Shown here one piece after another: positions 36,917-44,693 of a stretch of DNA of 64,000 nucleotides. Positions within the stretch are counted from its first letter, which is position 1. The number at the start of each line of letters is the position of its first letter. The position numbers and the translations under genes were made by a program. Source of the DNA: Vibrio syngnathi (GTDB lineage: Bacteria > Pseudomonadota > Gammaproteobacteria > Enterobacterales > Vibrionaceae); assembly GCF_002119525.1 (NCBI RefSeq), contig NZ_CP017916.1, positions 1,488,001-1,552,000 of the forward strand, in the 5' to 3' direction. The notes under the pieces were generated by a model. That model did not search any database. It saw only the letters and a list, made by a program, of their open reading frames with translations, and was not told where the DNA came from.

Positions 36917-37273
36917 ATGTTGTTTTCTAGTCTGTCTAAACCATTGGGTCATGGCTCCGAGTTATGTTCTGAGCTACTCAATTTCTTAACCGAGCATAAG
37001 AGTGACTTCGAAGAAAAGTTAATCCCAGATCTGTCATACATCGATGATATGGCACATGTGGTGAACGGTATTAAAATCAAAGACGTTCTACACATCAATA
37101 CGAATCTATACCGACTTCAATATTCGTTTGATTGGGAGCTGTTTCTAGGTTGTTCGGATAGGAACGAAACCGGCGTAGAGAATGGAAGTGTTCTATTTAC
37201 GCTTGAGGATGATAACGTTCTTAATATCAACTTCCCAAACTACGGTTCTCGAGATACGAGCGATGAGTTTTAG
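36917..37273 (+). CDS. Hypothetical protein
   Basis: 118 residues from ATG 36917, with TTGGAG about nine bases upstream. Acidic and without membrane segments or cysteine motifs; contains IDDMAHVVNGIKIKDVLHINTNLYRLQYSFDWELFLGCSD. No family recognised. Downstream GNAT gene begins 35 bases later. Confidence 0.55.
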   Translation: MLFSSLSKPLGHGSELCSELLNFLTEHKSDFEEKLIPDLSYIDDMAHVVNGIKIKDVLHINTNLYRLQYSFDWELFLGCSDRNETGVENGSVLFTLEDDNVLNINFPNYGSRDTSDEF

Positions 37274-37308
37274 TCGGTTTAGCTTAGGGTTATAGAAAAG
37301 GAAGAACA

Positions 37309-37779
37309 ATGATAACTATCGACAGGCTTGAAGAATCACATGTGGCTCTAGTTCAGGCCATCCAACTCGCCGATGAACAGGTCAAGTTCGCTGGCACAGC
37401 TGCGGAGTTTTTATTAGACGGCAGTGAAACGACGCACTTGCACGTGATTAAGTCTAATAACGAAGTTGTTGGTTTCTTTAAGCTGGATATCGCTTACGCA
37501 GATTCTTATGAGTTTTGCCCTGAAGGAAGCATTGGGCTAAGAGCTTTTGTGCTTGATAAAAACCAGCAAGGTAAAGGTTTAGGAACAGGCTCGGTGAAGG
37601 CTTTGTTTCCGTATTTAAAAGCGAATTACTTAGCGTATGAGTCGATTTACTTAACCGTAAATTGCAAAAATCGCGCAGCATTCAACTGTTATAAGAAAGG
37701 CGGCTTCGAAGATACCAATGAACAGTATCTAGGTGGCGCAGCAGGCCCGCAATTTATCATGCGCGGTCAAATCGCTTAG
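37309..37779 (+). CDS. GNAT-family N-acetyltransferase
   Basis: 156 residues. LRAFVLDKNQQGKGLGTGSVKALFPYL contains the loop QQGKGLG; a terminal YLTVNCKNRAAFNCYKKGGF gives the N-x-Y motif. Typical of amino-sugar or antibiotic-type GNATs of the COG1247/ElaA-like groups. AAGGAAG ribosome site. Confidence 0.85.
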   Translation: MITIDRLEESHVALVQAIQLADEQVKFAGTAAEFLLDGSETTHLHVIKSNNEVVGFFKLDIAYADSYEFCPEGSIGLRAFVLDKNQQGKGLGTGSVKALFPYLKANYLAYESIYLTVNCKNRAAFNCYKKGGFEDTNEQYLGGAAGPQFIMRGQIA

Positions 37780-37826
37780 TTACATAAAACAATTTTCCCG
37801 CAGCTAAAACCCCAACAAGGTATGTT

Positions 37827-38243
37827 ATGAAACAGAATATTGTCCACATTGCACTCGTGGTAAAAGACTACGATGAAGCGCTTGATTTCTATGTAAACAA
37901 GCTTAAATTTGACCTCATCGAAGACACGTATCTACCAGAAGAAGACAAGCGCTGGGTTGTTGTTTCTCCACCAAATTCAACTGGTGTGAGCCTGTTACTT
38001 GCTAGAGCTTCCAAGCCAGAGCAACTTGATTTCATCGGTAACCAAGCTGGTGGACGCGTATTCCTATTCTTAAACACCGATGATTTCTGGCGTGATTACG
38101 AGCGCATGACGTCTTTGGGCATTAACTTTGTCCGAGAGCCTAAAGAGCAAGCCTACGGTACCGTTGCTGTGTTTGAAGACCTTTACGGTAACTTGTGGGA
38201 TCTGCTCCAGTTAAACCCTGAACACCCTATGGCTAATAGGTAG
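37827..38243 (+). CDS. VOC/glyoxalase-fold protein
   Basis: 138 residues: IVHIALVVKDYDEALDFYVNKLKFDL at the N terminus (metal-ligand His) and GTVAVFEDLYGNLWDLLQLN at the C terminus (ligand Glu-like position). Fits the YaeR/glyoxalase-I-like subgroup. Function unknown. Confidence 0.85.
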   Translation: MKQNIVHIALVVKDYDEALDFYVNKLKFDLIEDTYLPEEDKRWVVVSPPNSTGVSLLLARASKPEQLDFIGNQAGGRVFLFLNTDDFWRDYERMTSLGINFVREPKEQAYGTVAVFEDLYGNLWDLLQLNPEHPMANR

Positions 38244-38295
38244 GTAAGCTAAGGCTCATTCGTGTGTTGCTCAGCTCAATTAAAGGAGGCTCATC

Positions 38296-38877
38296 GTGGA
38301 AGAAATCAAAGGCATTCTGCAATTCATGGTCGAAATTGAAAAATTAAAGGATGTTCACCGACAAACAAAACCGGTTGGATTGGATCGATATGAAAACTCG
38401 GCCGAACACAGCTGGCACGTCTGTTTAAGCGCACTTATGCTGAAAGACTATGCCAATGAAGCAATCGATATTACGCGAGTGATGAAGATGCTGCTGATTC
38501 ATGACCTTGGGGAAATTGATGCAGGCGATACCATCATTTACGCCAGCGAAACCGAAGAAAACAAGCTCAAAGAGAGAAGCTGCGTCGAGCGCTTGCTGAA
38601 ATCACTGCCGAGCCATTCAAGAAGCGAGTATTTGGAATTATGGCTTGAATTCGAAGCGGGTGAGTCACCGGAAGCCAGGTTTGGTAAGGCGATCGATAGA
38701 GTGCCGCCTTTGCTTCATAATATCCATGGTGGGGGCCACAGTTGGAAGAAGCACAACATATCCAAAGACAAAGTACTGACCTTCAATGGCGAGCGTATTT
38801 CTAAAGGCAGTCGAGCTCTATGGCAAGAGTTAGAGGTGCAACTTGAAGGTGCTGCGGAGCAAGGATTGCTCAAGTAG
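38296..38877 (+). CDS. HD-domain phosphohydrolase (YfbR/HDDC2-like)
   Basis: 193 residues, GTG start eight bases after AAAGGAGG. HD motif residues are visible: H in NSAEHSWHV, HD in LLIHDLGEIDAGD, and a distal Asp in AIDRVPPLL. Members such as YfbR remove phosphate from deoxynucleoside 5'-monophosphates with Co/Mn. Probably a nucleotidase in this accessory region. Confidence 0.85.
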   Translation: MEEIKGILQFMVEIEKLKDVHRQTKPVGLDRYENSAEHSWHVCLSALMLKDYANEAIDITRVMKMLLIHDLGEIDAGDTIIYASETEENKLKERSCVERLLKSLPSHSRSEYLELWLEFEAGESPEARFGKAIDRVPPLLHNIHGGGHSWKKHNISKDKVLTFNGERISKGSRALWQELEVQLEGAAEQGLLK

Positions 38878-39050
38878 CCCCCTTCCTGTGAGGAAGCTTG
38901 AACTCATAGTGATAATAAGACGGATTAGAAAGGTGAACCTTTCGGCAAACTGAGAATAGAAACGCGTCTATACTGAGGCTAACAACGTCACTGATTTTAG
39001 TAGCGGCGCTATGAATGTAAGTTTGATTCGGTTAAATATCAGAGGTGACG

Positions 39051-39509
39051 ATGAAAAAATCACTACCACTATGCGCCATTTTACTCTCGGCATCATTTTC
39101 AGCTGCGGCTTCTGATGGTTTGATTAAATACCAAAGTAATTACTCAGTGAAAGAGACCGCTGACCGTTTTGAAGACATCGCCAAAAGCAAAGGGTTGACG
39201 TTGTTTGCGAGAATCGACCATCAGAAAAATGCGAGTAAGGTCGATCTTGAATTGAGACCAACGGAAGTCATCATCTTTGGTAACCCAAAAGTAGGGACAC
39301 CATTAATGCAATGCGCTCAAGATGTCGCGATAGATTTACCGCAGAAGGTGTTAGTCACTGAGGATTCTAATAAAGAAGTATGGCTATCTTACAACGATCC
39401 TAATTACTTGGTAGAGCGTCACGCAATCAATGGCTGTGACGAAGTGGTTAAGAAGATCTCGGGTGTACTAAGCAAGCTTTCAGAAGCGACAGTGGCGAAA
39501 GCTGAATAA
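39051..39509 (+). CDS. DUF302 domain protein, secreted
   Basis: 152 residues from ATG 39051 (AGAGG five bases upstream; a GTG two codons earlier is an alternative). Signal peptide with cleavage near SAAAS. DUF302 core: YSVKETADRFEDIAKSKGLTLFARIDHQKNA and EVIIFGNPKVGTPLMQCAQDVAIDLPQKVLV. A periplasmic protein of unknown function, found widely in bacteria. Confidence 0.85.
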   Translation: MKKSLPLCAILLSASFSAAASDGLIKYQSNYSVKETADRFEDIAKSKGLTLFARIDHQKNASKVDLELRPTEVIIFGNPKVGTPLMQCAQDVAIDLPQKVLVTEDSNKEVWLSYNDPNYLVERHAINGCDEVVKKISGVLSKLSEATVAKAE

Positions 39510-39590
39510 CCGAGCCAATAAGCACTCATTTAGACCATTAATGGGTGCGACTTGACGATGATATAGCTTCCTAATCAACGTTTGGCTGCA

Positions 39591-39624
39591 TTGACAACTA
39601 AGCAACAATATATAAAAGTAGTGT
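39591..39624 (+). promoter_or_regulatory. Possible promoter of a short terminated transcript
   Basis: A perfect TTGACA (39591-39596) is followed by TATATAAAAG after 12-16 bases. The -10 element is approximate in spacing. Lies just upstream of the candidate small RNA. Confidence 0.35.
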
Positions 39625-39737
39625 TATGAAACTGAATTTAGCGTCATCTAACCAACGAATTATCATTATTCCATAGGAATGGTGGGATTGTTGATGCGCT
39701 TTGTTTATCGAACCCACCCGTAAGGTGGGTTTTTTGT
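39625..39737 (+). ncRNA. Candidate small RNA or leader transcript ending at a strong terminator
   Basis: About 110 bases between the promoter-like element at 39591 and the terminator at 39711-39736, lying between two genes that have their own signals. It also contains a 16-codon frame (ATG at 39626, stop TAG 39672-39676 region) that could be a leader peptide. No known sRNA was recognised. Supported only by promoter-like and terminator sequence. Confidence 0.35.
39711..39736 (+). terminator. Strong Rho-independent terminator
   Basis: AACCCACC/GGTGGGTT 8-bp stem with 5-base loop and a run of six T. It lies 200 bases after the DUF302 gene and 40 bases before the kinase-like gene. Confidence 0.88.
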
Positions 39738-39775
39738 CGCTGTCTTATGGGTTTTATCTGAATAGAGGAAGTCAT

Positions 39776-40291
39776 ATGAAAAAGATCGCGGTTTTTGGCA
39801 AGCCTGGGAGCGAAAAGTCCACAATCAGCAAAGCGTTAGCACTAGCTACAGGGATAGAGCTTCACCAGTTGGACTCTATTGTTTATAAGGCCAACGGAGA
39901 GTTTGTTGAGCGTGAAGTGTTCGACCTAGCACACGACAACATAATCAATTCTGAAAGCTGGATCATCGATGGTTTTGGCCCTCTAAGCTCATTCAACACA
40001 CGTTTAGAAGCCGCAGATACTTTGGTTTATATCGACCTTCCTTATCCAATTAACTACTGGTTTGTTACCAAGCGAATGCTCAAAGGGTTGTTCGTTAAAC
40101 CTGAAGGTTGGCCTGATGGAAGCTCAGTGATAAAAGGCACGATACAAAGTTATAAGACACTAAAACTATGCCCGAAATTTTGGAATGACGACTTTAGAGC
40201 GCAGTTAGAATTACGCGCAAAAGAGAAAGAGGTTCATATCATCAGAAGCGTGAGTGAATTGAATAACTTTGTCCGCCAACACGTCACTTAG
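39776..40291 (+). CDS. Adenylate-kinase-like P-loop protein with altered Walker A
   Basis: 171 residues from ATG 39776 (AGAGGAAG upstream). The N terminus KKIAVFGKPGSEKSTIS is a Walker A loop in which the invariant Gly before Lys is Glu13 (GAA at 39812-39814). ELHQLDSIVYKANGEFV and WIIDGFGPLSSFNTRLEAADTLVYIDLP follow the pattern of FlaR/AAA_17-type nucleotide kinases of accessory regions. With Glu in the loop, nucleotide binding is doubtful. Confidence 0.75.
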   Translation: MKKIAVFGKPGSEKSTISKALALATGIELHQLDSIVYKANGEFVEREVFDLAHDNIINSESWIIDGFGPLSSFNTRLEAADTLVYIDLPYPINYWFVTKRMLKGLFVKPEGWPDGSSVIKGTIQSYKTLKLCPKFWNDDFRAQLELRAKEKEVHIIRSVSELNNFVRQHVT

Positions 40292-40423
40292 CAGGTGAGA
40301 GCTTACCTTTCTTTGAAACGCTTTAATTTGCTCATAACTTCATGAAAATATTTAGATTTAATTCAACATGTGGCATATTTGCCATGTGTTTAATTTGTGC
40401 TTTGAGTTAAGGCTATAGATATT

Positions 40424-40666
40424 ATGTATGGAAGTGAGAAGACGAGAGCGTTCTGCTGTAACTGTAAGGAACTTACACTGCATAGGTACACGATGTTCAG
40501 TAGCCAAGTGCAAAAGGCACCACAAGCTGAAGATAAAGAACCGAGCTTACTCCAACGAATTTTATCGGAGTTTCTATCTTTTGGTGTAACAGGTTCGGGT
40601 GCGACAGGTGATTACAAATGTACCCAATGTGGAACATATCTGAATACACCAGACAACCTAGACTGA
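40424..40666 (+). CDS. Small zinc-binding protein, hypothetical
   Basis: 80 residues with CCNCKELTLHRY at the N terminus and YKCTQCGTYLN near the C terminus, separated by a Ser/Gly-rich linker. The same layout occurs in the protein at 43731-43964 (CTACREDTQH ... ICEKCGH), so the two are probably distant paralogues. Function unknown. Confidence 0.65.
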   Translation: MYGSEKTRAFCCNCKELTLHRYTMFSSQVQKAPQAEDKEPSLLQRILSEFLSFGVTGSGATGDYKCTQCGTYLNTPDNLD

Positions 40667-40694
40667 GTTTGTGAGTTTGGCTTAGGCAAATAAA

Positions 40695-40724
40695 AACGGG
40701 AAGACCTCAATGATCTTCCCGTTA
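40695..40724 (-). terminator. Rho-independent terminator of the SEC-C gene
   Basis: AACGGGAAGA/TCTTCCCGTT 10-bp stem; the T run lies on the minus strand side, so it serves the minus-strand gene at 40771-41103. Confidence 0.85.
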
Positions 40725-40770
40725 GGTATTACTTAACTCATCGTGCTATTGGCAGTTTGAGTGAGAAGCC

Positions 40771-41103
40771 TTATGCACAACACTTCTTGTATTTCTTACC
40801 GCTACCGCAAGAACATGGGTCGTTACGGTTAGGTGTCTTTTCGAACGTCATTGTTTTTGGCTTGTTTAGCAACGTGTCGAACTCAAGCGTGTTTTCTTCT
40901 TTAGTTGCATCAACAGATACAGTAACAAAGATAGAATGCTCAGCCGCGATTGCTTCAACTTCTGCTTTACGAGCTTCAGTTTGAACCATTACCGCAACTG
41001 GTGACTCTTCAGTACCCACTTTAACATCGCGGTTTACATTGTAGCCAGCAAGAACGTGGTTCTGTCTTGTTTCGATACGGCCTTTGAAAAATAGTTTCGA
41101 CAT
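40771..41103 (-). CDS. SEC-C/SWIM metal-binding motif protein (PBPRA1643 type)
   Basis: 110 residues. The C terminus [18 protein letters not shown] is the zinc-binding SEC-C motif, as at the end of SecA. The N-terminal part ([23 protein letters not shown]) matches the short Vibrionaceae family named from Photobacterium PBPRA1643. Monocistronic on the minus strand. Role unknown. Confidence 0.88.
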   Translation of the reverse strand: MSKLFFKGRIETRQNHVLAGYNVNRDVKVGTEESPVAVMVQTEARKAEVEAIAAEHSIFVTVSVDATKEENTLEFDTLLNKPKTMTFEKTPNRNDPCSCGSGKKYKKCCA

Positions 41104-41296
41104 TGGGTACTCACAAAATTTGGGATGACGCTATTCCTATGCTAGGTAGCGTTATAGAGCGGGGGATTATACGCATATATTCCAATTGATAAAGCAGTGA
41201 TGTGAGCAAAGTCTATTTGGTTTTTACCAAACAATGATTGAGTAGTCAGGAACTTGTTTGGTTTTTGGCTTAAACGTAATGATTTAGGGATGAGAG

Positions 41297-41680
41297 ATGA
41301 GACCGAAAGACGTGGTATTAGGTTTTTGGGATGCAATGCGCAGTAATGATTTTGCCAAGGCAAGCGAATGGCTAGCCGCAGATTTTGAAGGCTATTGGCC
41401 TCAGTCATCTGAATTGACGGTAGGGCGCGACAACTTCACGGCAATTAACGCTGAATACCCAGCCAATGGTGTTTGGGAATTCACCCTCAATTCGATTGTC
41501 TGTGAAGGAGATTCCGTAGTAACGGACGTTTCGGTTACAGACAGTGTATTGAAAGCTCGGGTGATCACCTTTCACACGGTTGTTGATGGTTTAATTCAAA
41601 AGCAAACTGAGTTTTGGCCAGACCCATTCGAAGCGCCGGCGTGGCGATCGCAGTGGGTTGAGGTTGTATCGAGCAATTAG
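41297..41680 (+). CDS. NTF2-like (SnoaL-type) protein
   Basis: 127 residues with the NTF2/SnoaL cone fold pattern: VLGFWDAMRSNDFAKASEWLAADFEGYWP and RVITFHTVVDGLIQKQTEFWPD. Could be a small-molecule isomerase or simply a ligand-binding protein. The last codons and stop form the first unit of a short tandem repeat. Confidence 0.8.
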   Translation: MRPKDVVLGFWDAMRSNDFAKASEWLAADFEGYWPQSSELTVGRDNFTAINAEYPANGVWEFTLNSIVCEGDSVVTDVSVTDSVLKARVITFHTVVDGLIQKQTEFWPDPFEAPAWRSQWVEVVSSN

Positions 41681-41760
41681 TTTGTATCGATACGATCAGT
41701 TTGTAACGAGTAATCAGGTTATATCGAACAATCAGGTGCATCGAAAAATCAGGTTATAAC
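41671..41760 (+). repeat. Five degenerate 18-bp tandem repeats starting in the NTF2-like gene end
   Basis: Units of 18, 19, 18, 17 and 18 bases with the shared core GA-x-x-AATCAGGTTATATC-like sequence. The first unit holds the last codons and TAG of the preceding gene. An AGGAGG for the next gene follows at 41775. Confidence 0.7.
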
Positions 41761-41785
41761 AAACAAGTGGCATTAGGAGGTTTCA

Positions 41786-42517
41786 TTGAGCAAGGTTGTG
41801 ATTGTAACAGGCGGAAGCCGAGGTATTGGCGCAGCGACGTCTAAATTATTGGCCAGTAAAGGCTATGCTGTATGCGTTAACTTCATACACAATGAGTCAC
41901 GAGCTGAAGAGCTAGTGAACGAGATTCGCGAGCAGGGCGGAACCGCGATAAGCGTGCGTGCGGATGTTTCTGTTGAATCGGATGTGAAATCTTTGTTTGA
42001 GATTGCTCGTAACAAGCTAGGCCCAGTGACTCATTTGGTCAATAATGCCGGGATCTTGTTTACCCAGTCACCATTAGTTGACATCGAATTGGATCGCTTT
42101 GAAAAGGTGATGAAATCGAACGTATCAAGCTGCTTCTTGTGCAGTAAAGCCTTTATCAAACAAGCTGATGGTGCAGGTTCTATTGTGAATGTATCGTCTG
42201 CGGCTTCTAGAACAGGTGCGCCGTTTGAATATGTGGATTACGCAGCATCGAAAGGTGCGATGGATTCACTCACCAAAGGCTTATCGCTTGAATTGGCTTC
42301 ACGCAATATCCGAGTGAATGGCGTAAGGCCAGGCTGTATTTATACTGAGATGCACGCAGATGGCGGAGAGCCTGATCGCGTAGACAGACTAGCTTCGCAG
42401 TTACCATTACAACGAGGTGGCACGCCAGAAGAGGTGGCGAACTCTATCGCGTGGTTACTGTCAGACGAAGCTTCTTATGTAACGGGATCATTCATTGATA
42501 TTGCTGGCGGTCGATAG
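41786..42517 (+). CDS. Short-chain dehydrogenase/reductase (classical SDR)
   Basis: 243 residues beginning with a TTG start five bases after a perfect AGGAGG. TGGSRGIG cofactor motif at residues 8-15, NNAG, catalytic Ser (VSSAAS) and YAASK, and C-terminal YVTGSFIDIAGG. A typical FabG-like NAD(P)-dependent oxidoreductase of unknown substrate. Confidence 0.9.
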   Translation: MSKVVIVTGGSRGIGAATSKLLASKGYAVCVNFIHNESRAEELVNEIREQGGTAISVRADVSVESDVKSLFEIARNKLGPVTHLVNNAGILFTQSPLVDIELDRFEKVMKSNVSSCFLCSKAFIKQADGAGSIVNVSSAASRTGAPFEYVDYAASKGAMDSLTKGLSLELASRNIRVNGVRPGCIYTEMHADGGEPDRVDRLASQLPLQRGGTPEEVANSIAWLLSDEASYVTGSFIDIAGGR

Positions 42518-42610
42518 GGCACGTTGGCCTTTACACTAAGATAAACCAGTTAAAACCATAAACACGCGACAAAAGTACCTAACTAAAAGAACGAAACTAA
42601 GAGTACAAAC

Positions 42611-43243
42611 ATGAAAAACTATTTTGAAAGTCCGTTTGTCGGAAAGTCACTCAAAGAACAAGTGACCAACCCAAACATCATCGTGGGCGAGCACAGCTAT
42701 TACTCGGGTTACTACCATAACCACAGCTTTGATGACTGTGCACGTTACCTATTACCGGATAGAACCGACATCGATAAGCTGATCATCGGTAGCTATTGCT
42801 CGATTGGATCTGGCGCTGTGTTTATGATGGCGGGCAACCAAGGCCACCAAAATCAGTGGGTGAGTACCTTCCCGTTCTTCTACCAAGACGACGAGAAGTT
42901 TGAAGATGCGATAGACGGCTTCGAACGCTCTGGTGATACCGTGATTGGTAACGATGTGTGGATTGGCACAGAAGCCATGATCATGAGTGGTGTTAAGGTC
43001 GGTGATGGAGCCATCATCGCAAGTCGAGCGGTTGTGACTAAAGACGTCGCGCCATACTCGATTGTGGGTTCAAACCCAGCGCGTCACATCCGTTATCGTT
43101 TCAATGAGACTGAAATCGCTCAGTTGCTAGAAATGAAATGGTGGGAGTGGAGCGAAGAACAAGTCAAAGGCGCAATGTCGTTGATGTGCTCTTCAGATAT
43201 CGATGGGCTTTATCAATATTGGAAAGCGTTGTCTAAGCTTTAG
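42611..43243 (+). CDS. catB: CatB-family chloramphenicol O-acetyltransferase (xenobiotic acetyltransferase)
   Basis: 210 residues of the type B CAT family: [56 protein letters not shown] with the catalytic His at residue 79. Left-handed beta-helix hexapeptide repeats ([27 protein letters not shown]) follow, then a C-terminal [13 protein letters not shown]. CatB enzymes acetylate chloramphenicol using acetyl-CoA, as trimers; several come from vibrio integron cassettes. Actual drug resistance is not shown by sequence. The stop TAG is the start of a heptanucleotide repeat. Confidence 0.9.
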   Translation: MKNYFESPFVGKSLKEQVTNPNIIVGEHSYYSGYYHNHSFDDCARYLLPDRTDIDKLIIGSYCSIGSGAVFMMAGNQGHQNQWVSTFPFFYQDDEKFEDAIDGFERSGDTVIGNDVWIGTEAMIMSGVKVGDGAIIASRAVVTKDVAPYSIVGSNPARHIRYRFNETEIAQLLEMKWWEWSEEQVKGAMSLMCSSDIDGLYQYWKALSKL

Positions 43244-43313
43244 TTTGTAGTTTGTAGTTTGTAGTTTGTAGTTTGTAGTTTGTAGATTACAGATTACAGA
43301 TTACAGATTACAG
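43241..43313 (+). repeat. Two adjacent heptanucleotide repeats (TAGTTTG)6 and (ATTACAG)4
   Basis: TAGTTTG occurs six times at 43241-43282, then TAG and ATTACAG four times at 43286-43313. The first TAG is the catB stop codon. Perfect short arrays like this are prone to slippage. Confidence 0.9.
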
Positions 43314-43470
43314 GCAATTCGTGAAGAGTGAAAAATCAGTTTTAAGTTAACAAATTACTCAATAACTTTACTGTAAAAGCATCAATGTGATTTGGATAAA
43401 TGATTGATTATATGCATGTTGCATAGTATGGCGTGTCGCATTAGCGTGGTGGATGAATTGGAGGGGTATT

Positions 43471-43722
43471 ATGATTAGTTGCAACGATTACGATTATATT
43501 GAGATTGTGTGTATGCACCGATACCCAATCAAATTAACGCTGAAGTCTGGCGATCGGATTGAATGTGTCGGATTAGATACTCAACGCAATGATAGCCGTG
43601 AAGAGTGCATTAAGGTCAGTATTCAAGGTGTGGAACAACTTGTCGTACTCACTGATCTTGCCACACTAGAAGTCTGTGTCGACAACCCTCATTTTCAGCA
43701 AATTTCATTCAAAACGTCATAG
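43471..43722 (+). CDS. rof: Rho-binding antiterminator (Rof family)
   Basis: 83 residues from ATG 43471 with GGAGGGG just upstream. MISCNDYDYIEIVCMHRYPIKLTLKSGDRIECV and LVVLTDLATLEV match Rof/YaeO, an Sm-like-fold protein that binds Rho and blocks its primary RNA site, causing read-through at Rho-dependent terminators. A small zinc-ribbon gene begins eight bases after the stop and is probably cotranscribed. Confidence 0.82.
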   Translation: MISCNDYDYIEIVCMHRYPIKLTLKSGDRIECVGLDTQRNDSREECIKVSIQGVEQLVVLTDLATLEVCVDNPHFQQISFKTS

Positions 43723-43730
43723 GCTTTCAA

Positions 43731-43964
43731 ATGAATAACACCATAGAGCAATGCTATTGCACCGCGTGCCGAGAAGACACACAACACGTCGTTGTGTTGG
43801 TCAGAAAGACGAGTGCATTTGCAGACAAACCTAACCAAAAGCGAAGCGAGTTTTGGGCAGGCATGATAAAAGGTTGGTTCCTTGGCCCATTTATCGCGTC
43901 GATGGATGAGTTTTCTCGTCACCTTATCTGTGAAAAGTGTGGCCACAAAGAGATACAAGATTAG
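43731..43964 (+). CDS. Small zinc-binding protein downstream of rof
   Basis: 77 residues: CYCTACREDTQHVVVLVRK at the start and LICEKCGHKEIQD at the end, one zinc ribbon split by a linker with a hydrophobic GMIKGWFLGPFIASM. Shares layout with the protein at 40424-40666. Function unknown. Confidence 0.65.
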   Translation: MNNTIEQCYCTACREDTQHVVVLVRKTSAFADKPNQKRSEFWAGMIKGWFLGPFIASMDEFSRHLICEKCGHKEIQD

Positions 43965-44031
43965 TCGTGTTATTTTACAAAACATTGGATTCAATACAGT
44001 TAAAACGTCGATTGGCTTAGGAATAAAACGA

Positions 44032-44481
44032 ATGAAAGTAGAAACGATTGAAGCCGTAAAGGCGTACGGGTTTTCAGTAAGAACCACTAATACCGATGAG
44101 ATTGACCCAGAAAAAGCGAAGATAGGCCAATTATGGCAAGGTTTTTTCGATCAAGCTTTTCCTAAGCTGACACCAGATTCAAAAGTGTATGGTGTCTACA
44201 CCAATTACCAATCGGATTTTACTGGTGAGTTTGATGTTATTGCATGTACCAATGCACTTACCGATAACAATTTAGATGACCTAGTCGAAACCGAAATTGA
44301 AGCAGGTAAGTACCTAACGTTTTCTGCTGAAGGTGAACTTCCTCAAGCGGTCATCGATTTATGGGGCGAAGTGTGGGCGTACTTCAACGCAGCAGATTGC
44401 CCACATGTTCGAACTTACACGACAGACTTTGAATTTTACAAAGGCGAAACGGCAGTCGAGATTTCGATAGCGATTCAGTGA
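44032..44481 (+). CDS. GyrI-like (effector-binding) domain protein
   Basis: 149 residues from ATG 44032 (TTAGGA upstream; the frame is open further 5' but overlaps the previous gene). Contains KAYGFSVRTTNTDEIDPEKAKIGQLWQGFFDQ, KVYGVYTNYQSDFTGEFDVIA and AGKYLTFSAEGELP, the SbmC/GyrI and AraC-effector-binding fold that binds small ligands or inhibits gyrase. No DNA-binding part is present. Confidence 0.82.
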   Translation: MKVETIEAVKAYGFSVRTTNTDEIDPEKAKIGQLWQGFFDQAFPKLTPDSKVYGVYTNYQSDFTGEFDVIACTNALTDNNLDDLVETEIEAGKYLTFSAEGELPQAVIDLWGEVWAYFNAADCPHVRTYTTDFEFYKGETAVEISIAIQ

Positions 44482-44693
44482 TCAGTTTAAAATAAACAAA
44501 AGGCTTAACTTAGACTCTAACATCCGGTTAAAGGACTGCAGTATCCAGTTAAGAGACAGTAGTTACCGGTAAAGAGACAGCTAAGCCTTTGAATATCTGT
44601 TATTACAAATAAGATACAGTGTCACGTAATTACCTTAATACCCACGCCTTATCTAACCCTGAATTTCCCTAGCTCACCCAAAATTCCCTTAAG

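Noticed and set aside
41142..41408. 88-codon minus-strand open frame
   Set aside because: Overlaps the start of the NTF2-like gene antisense and lacks any motif or ribosome site.
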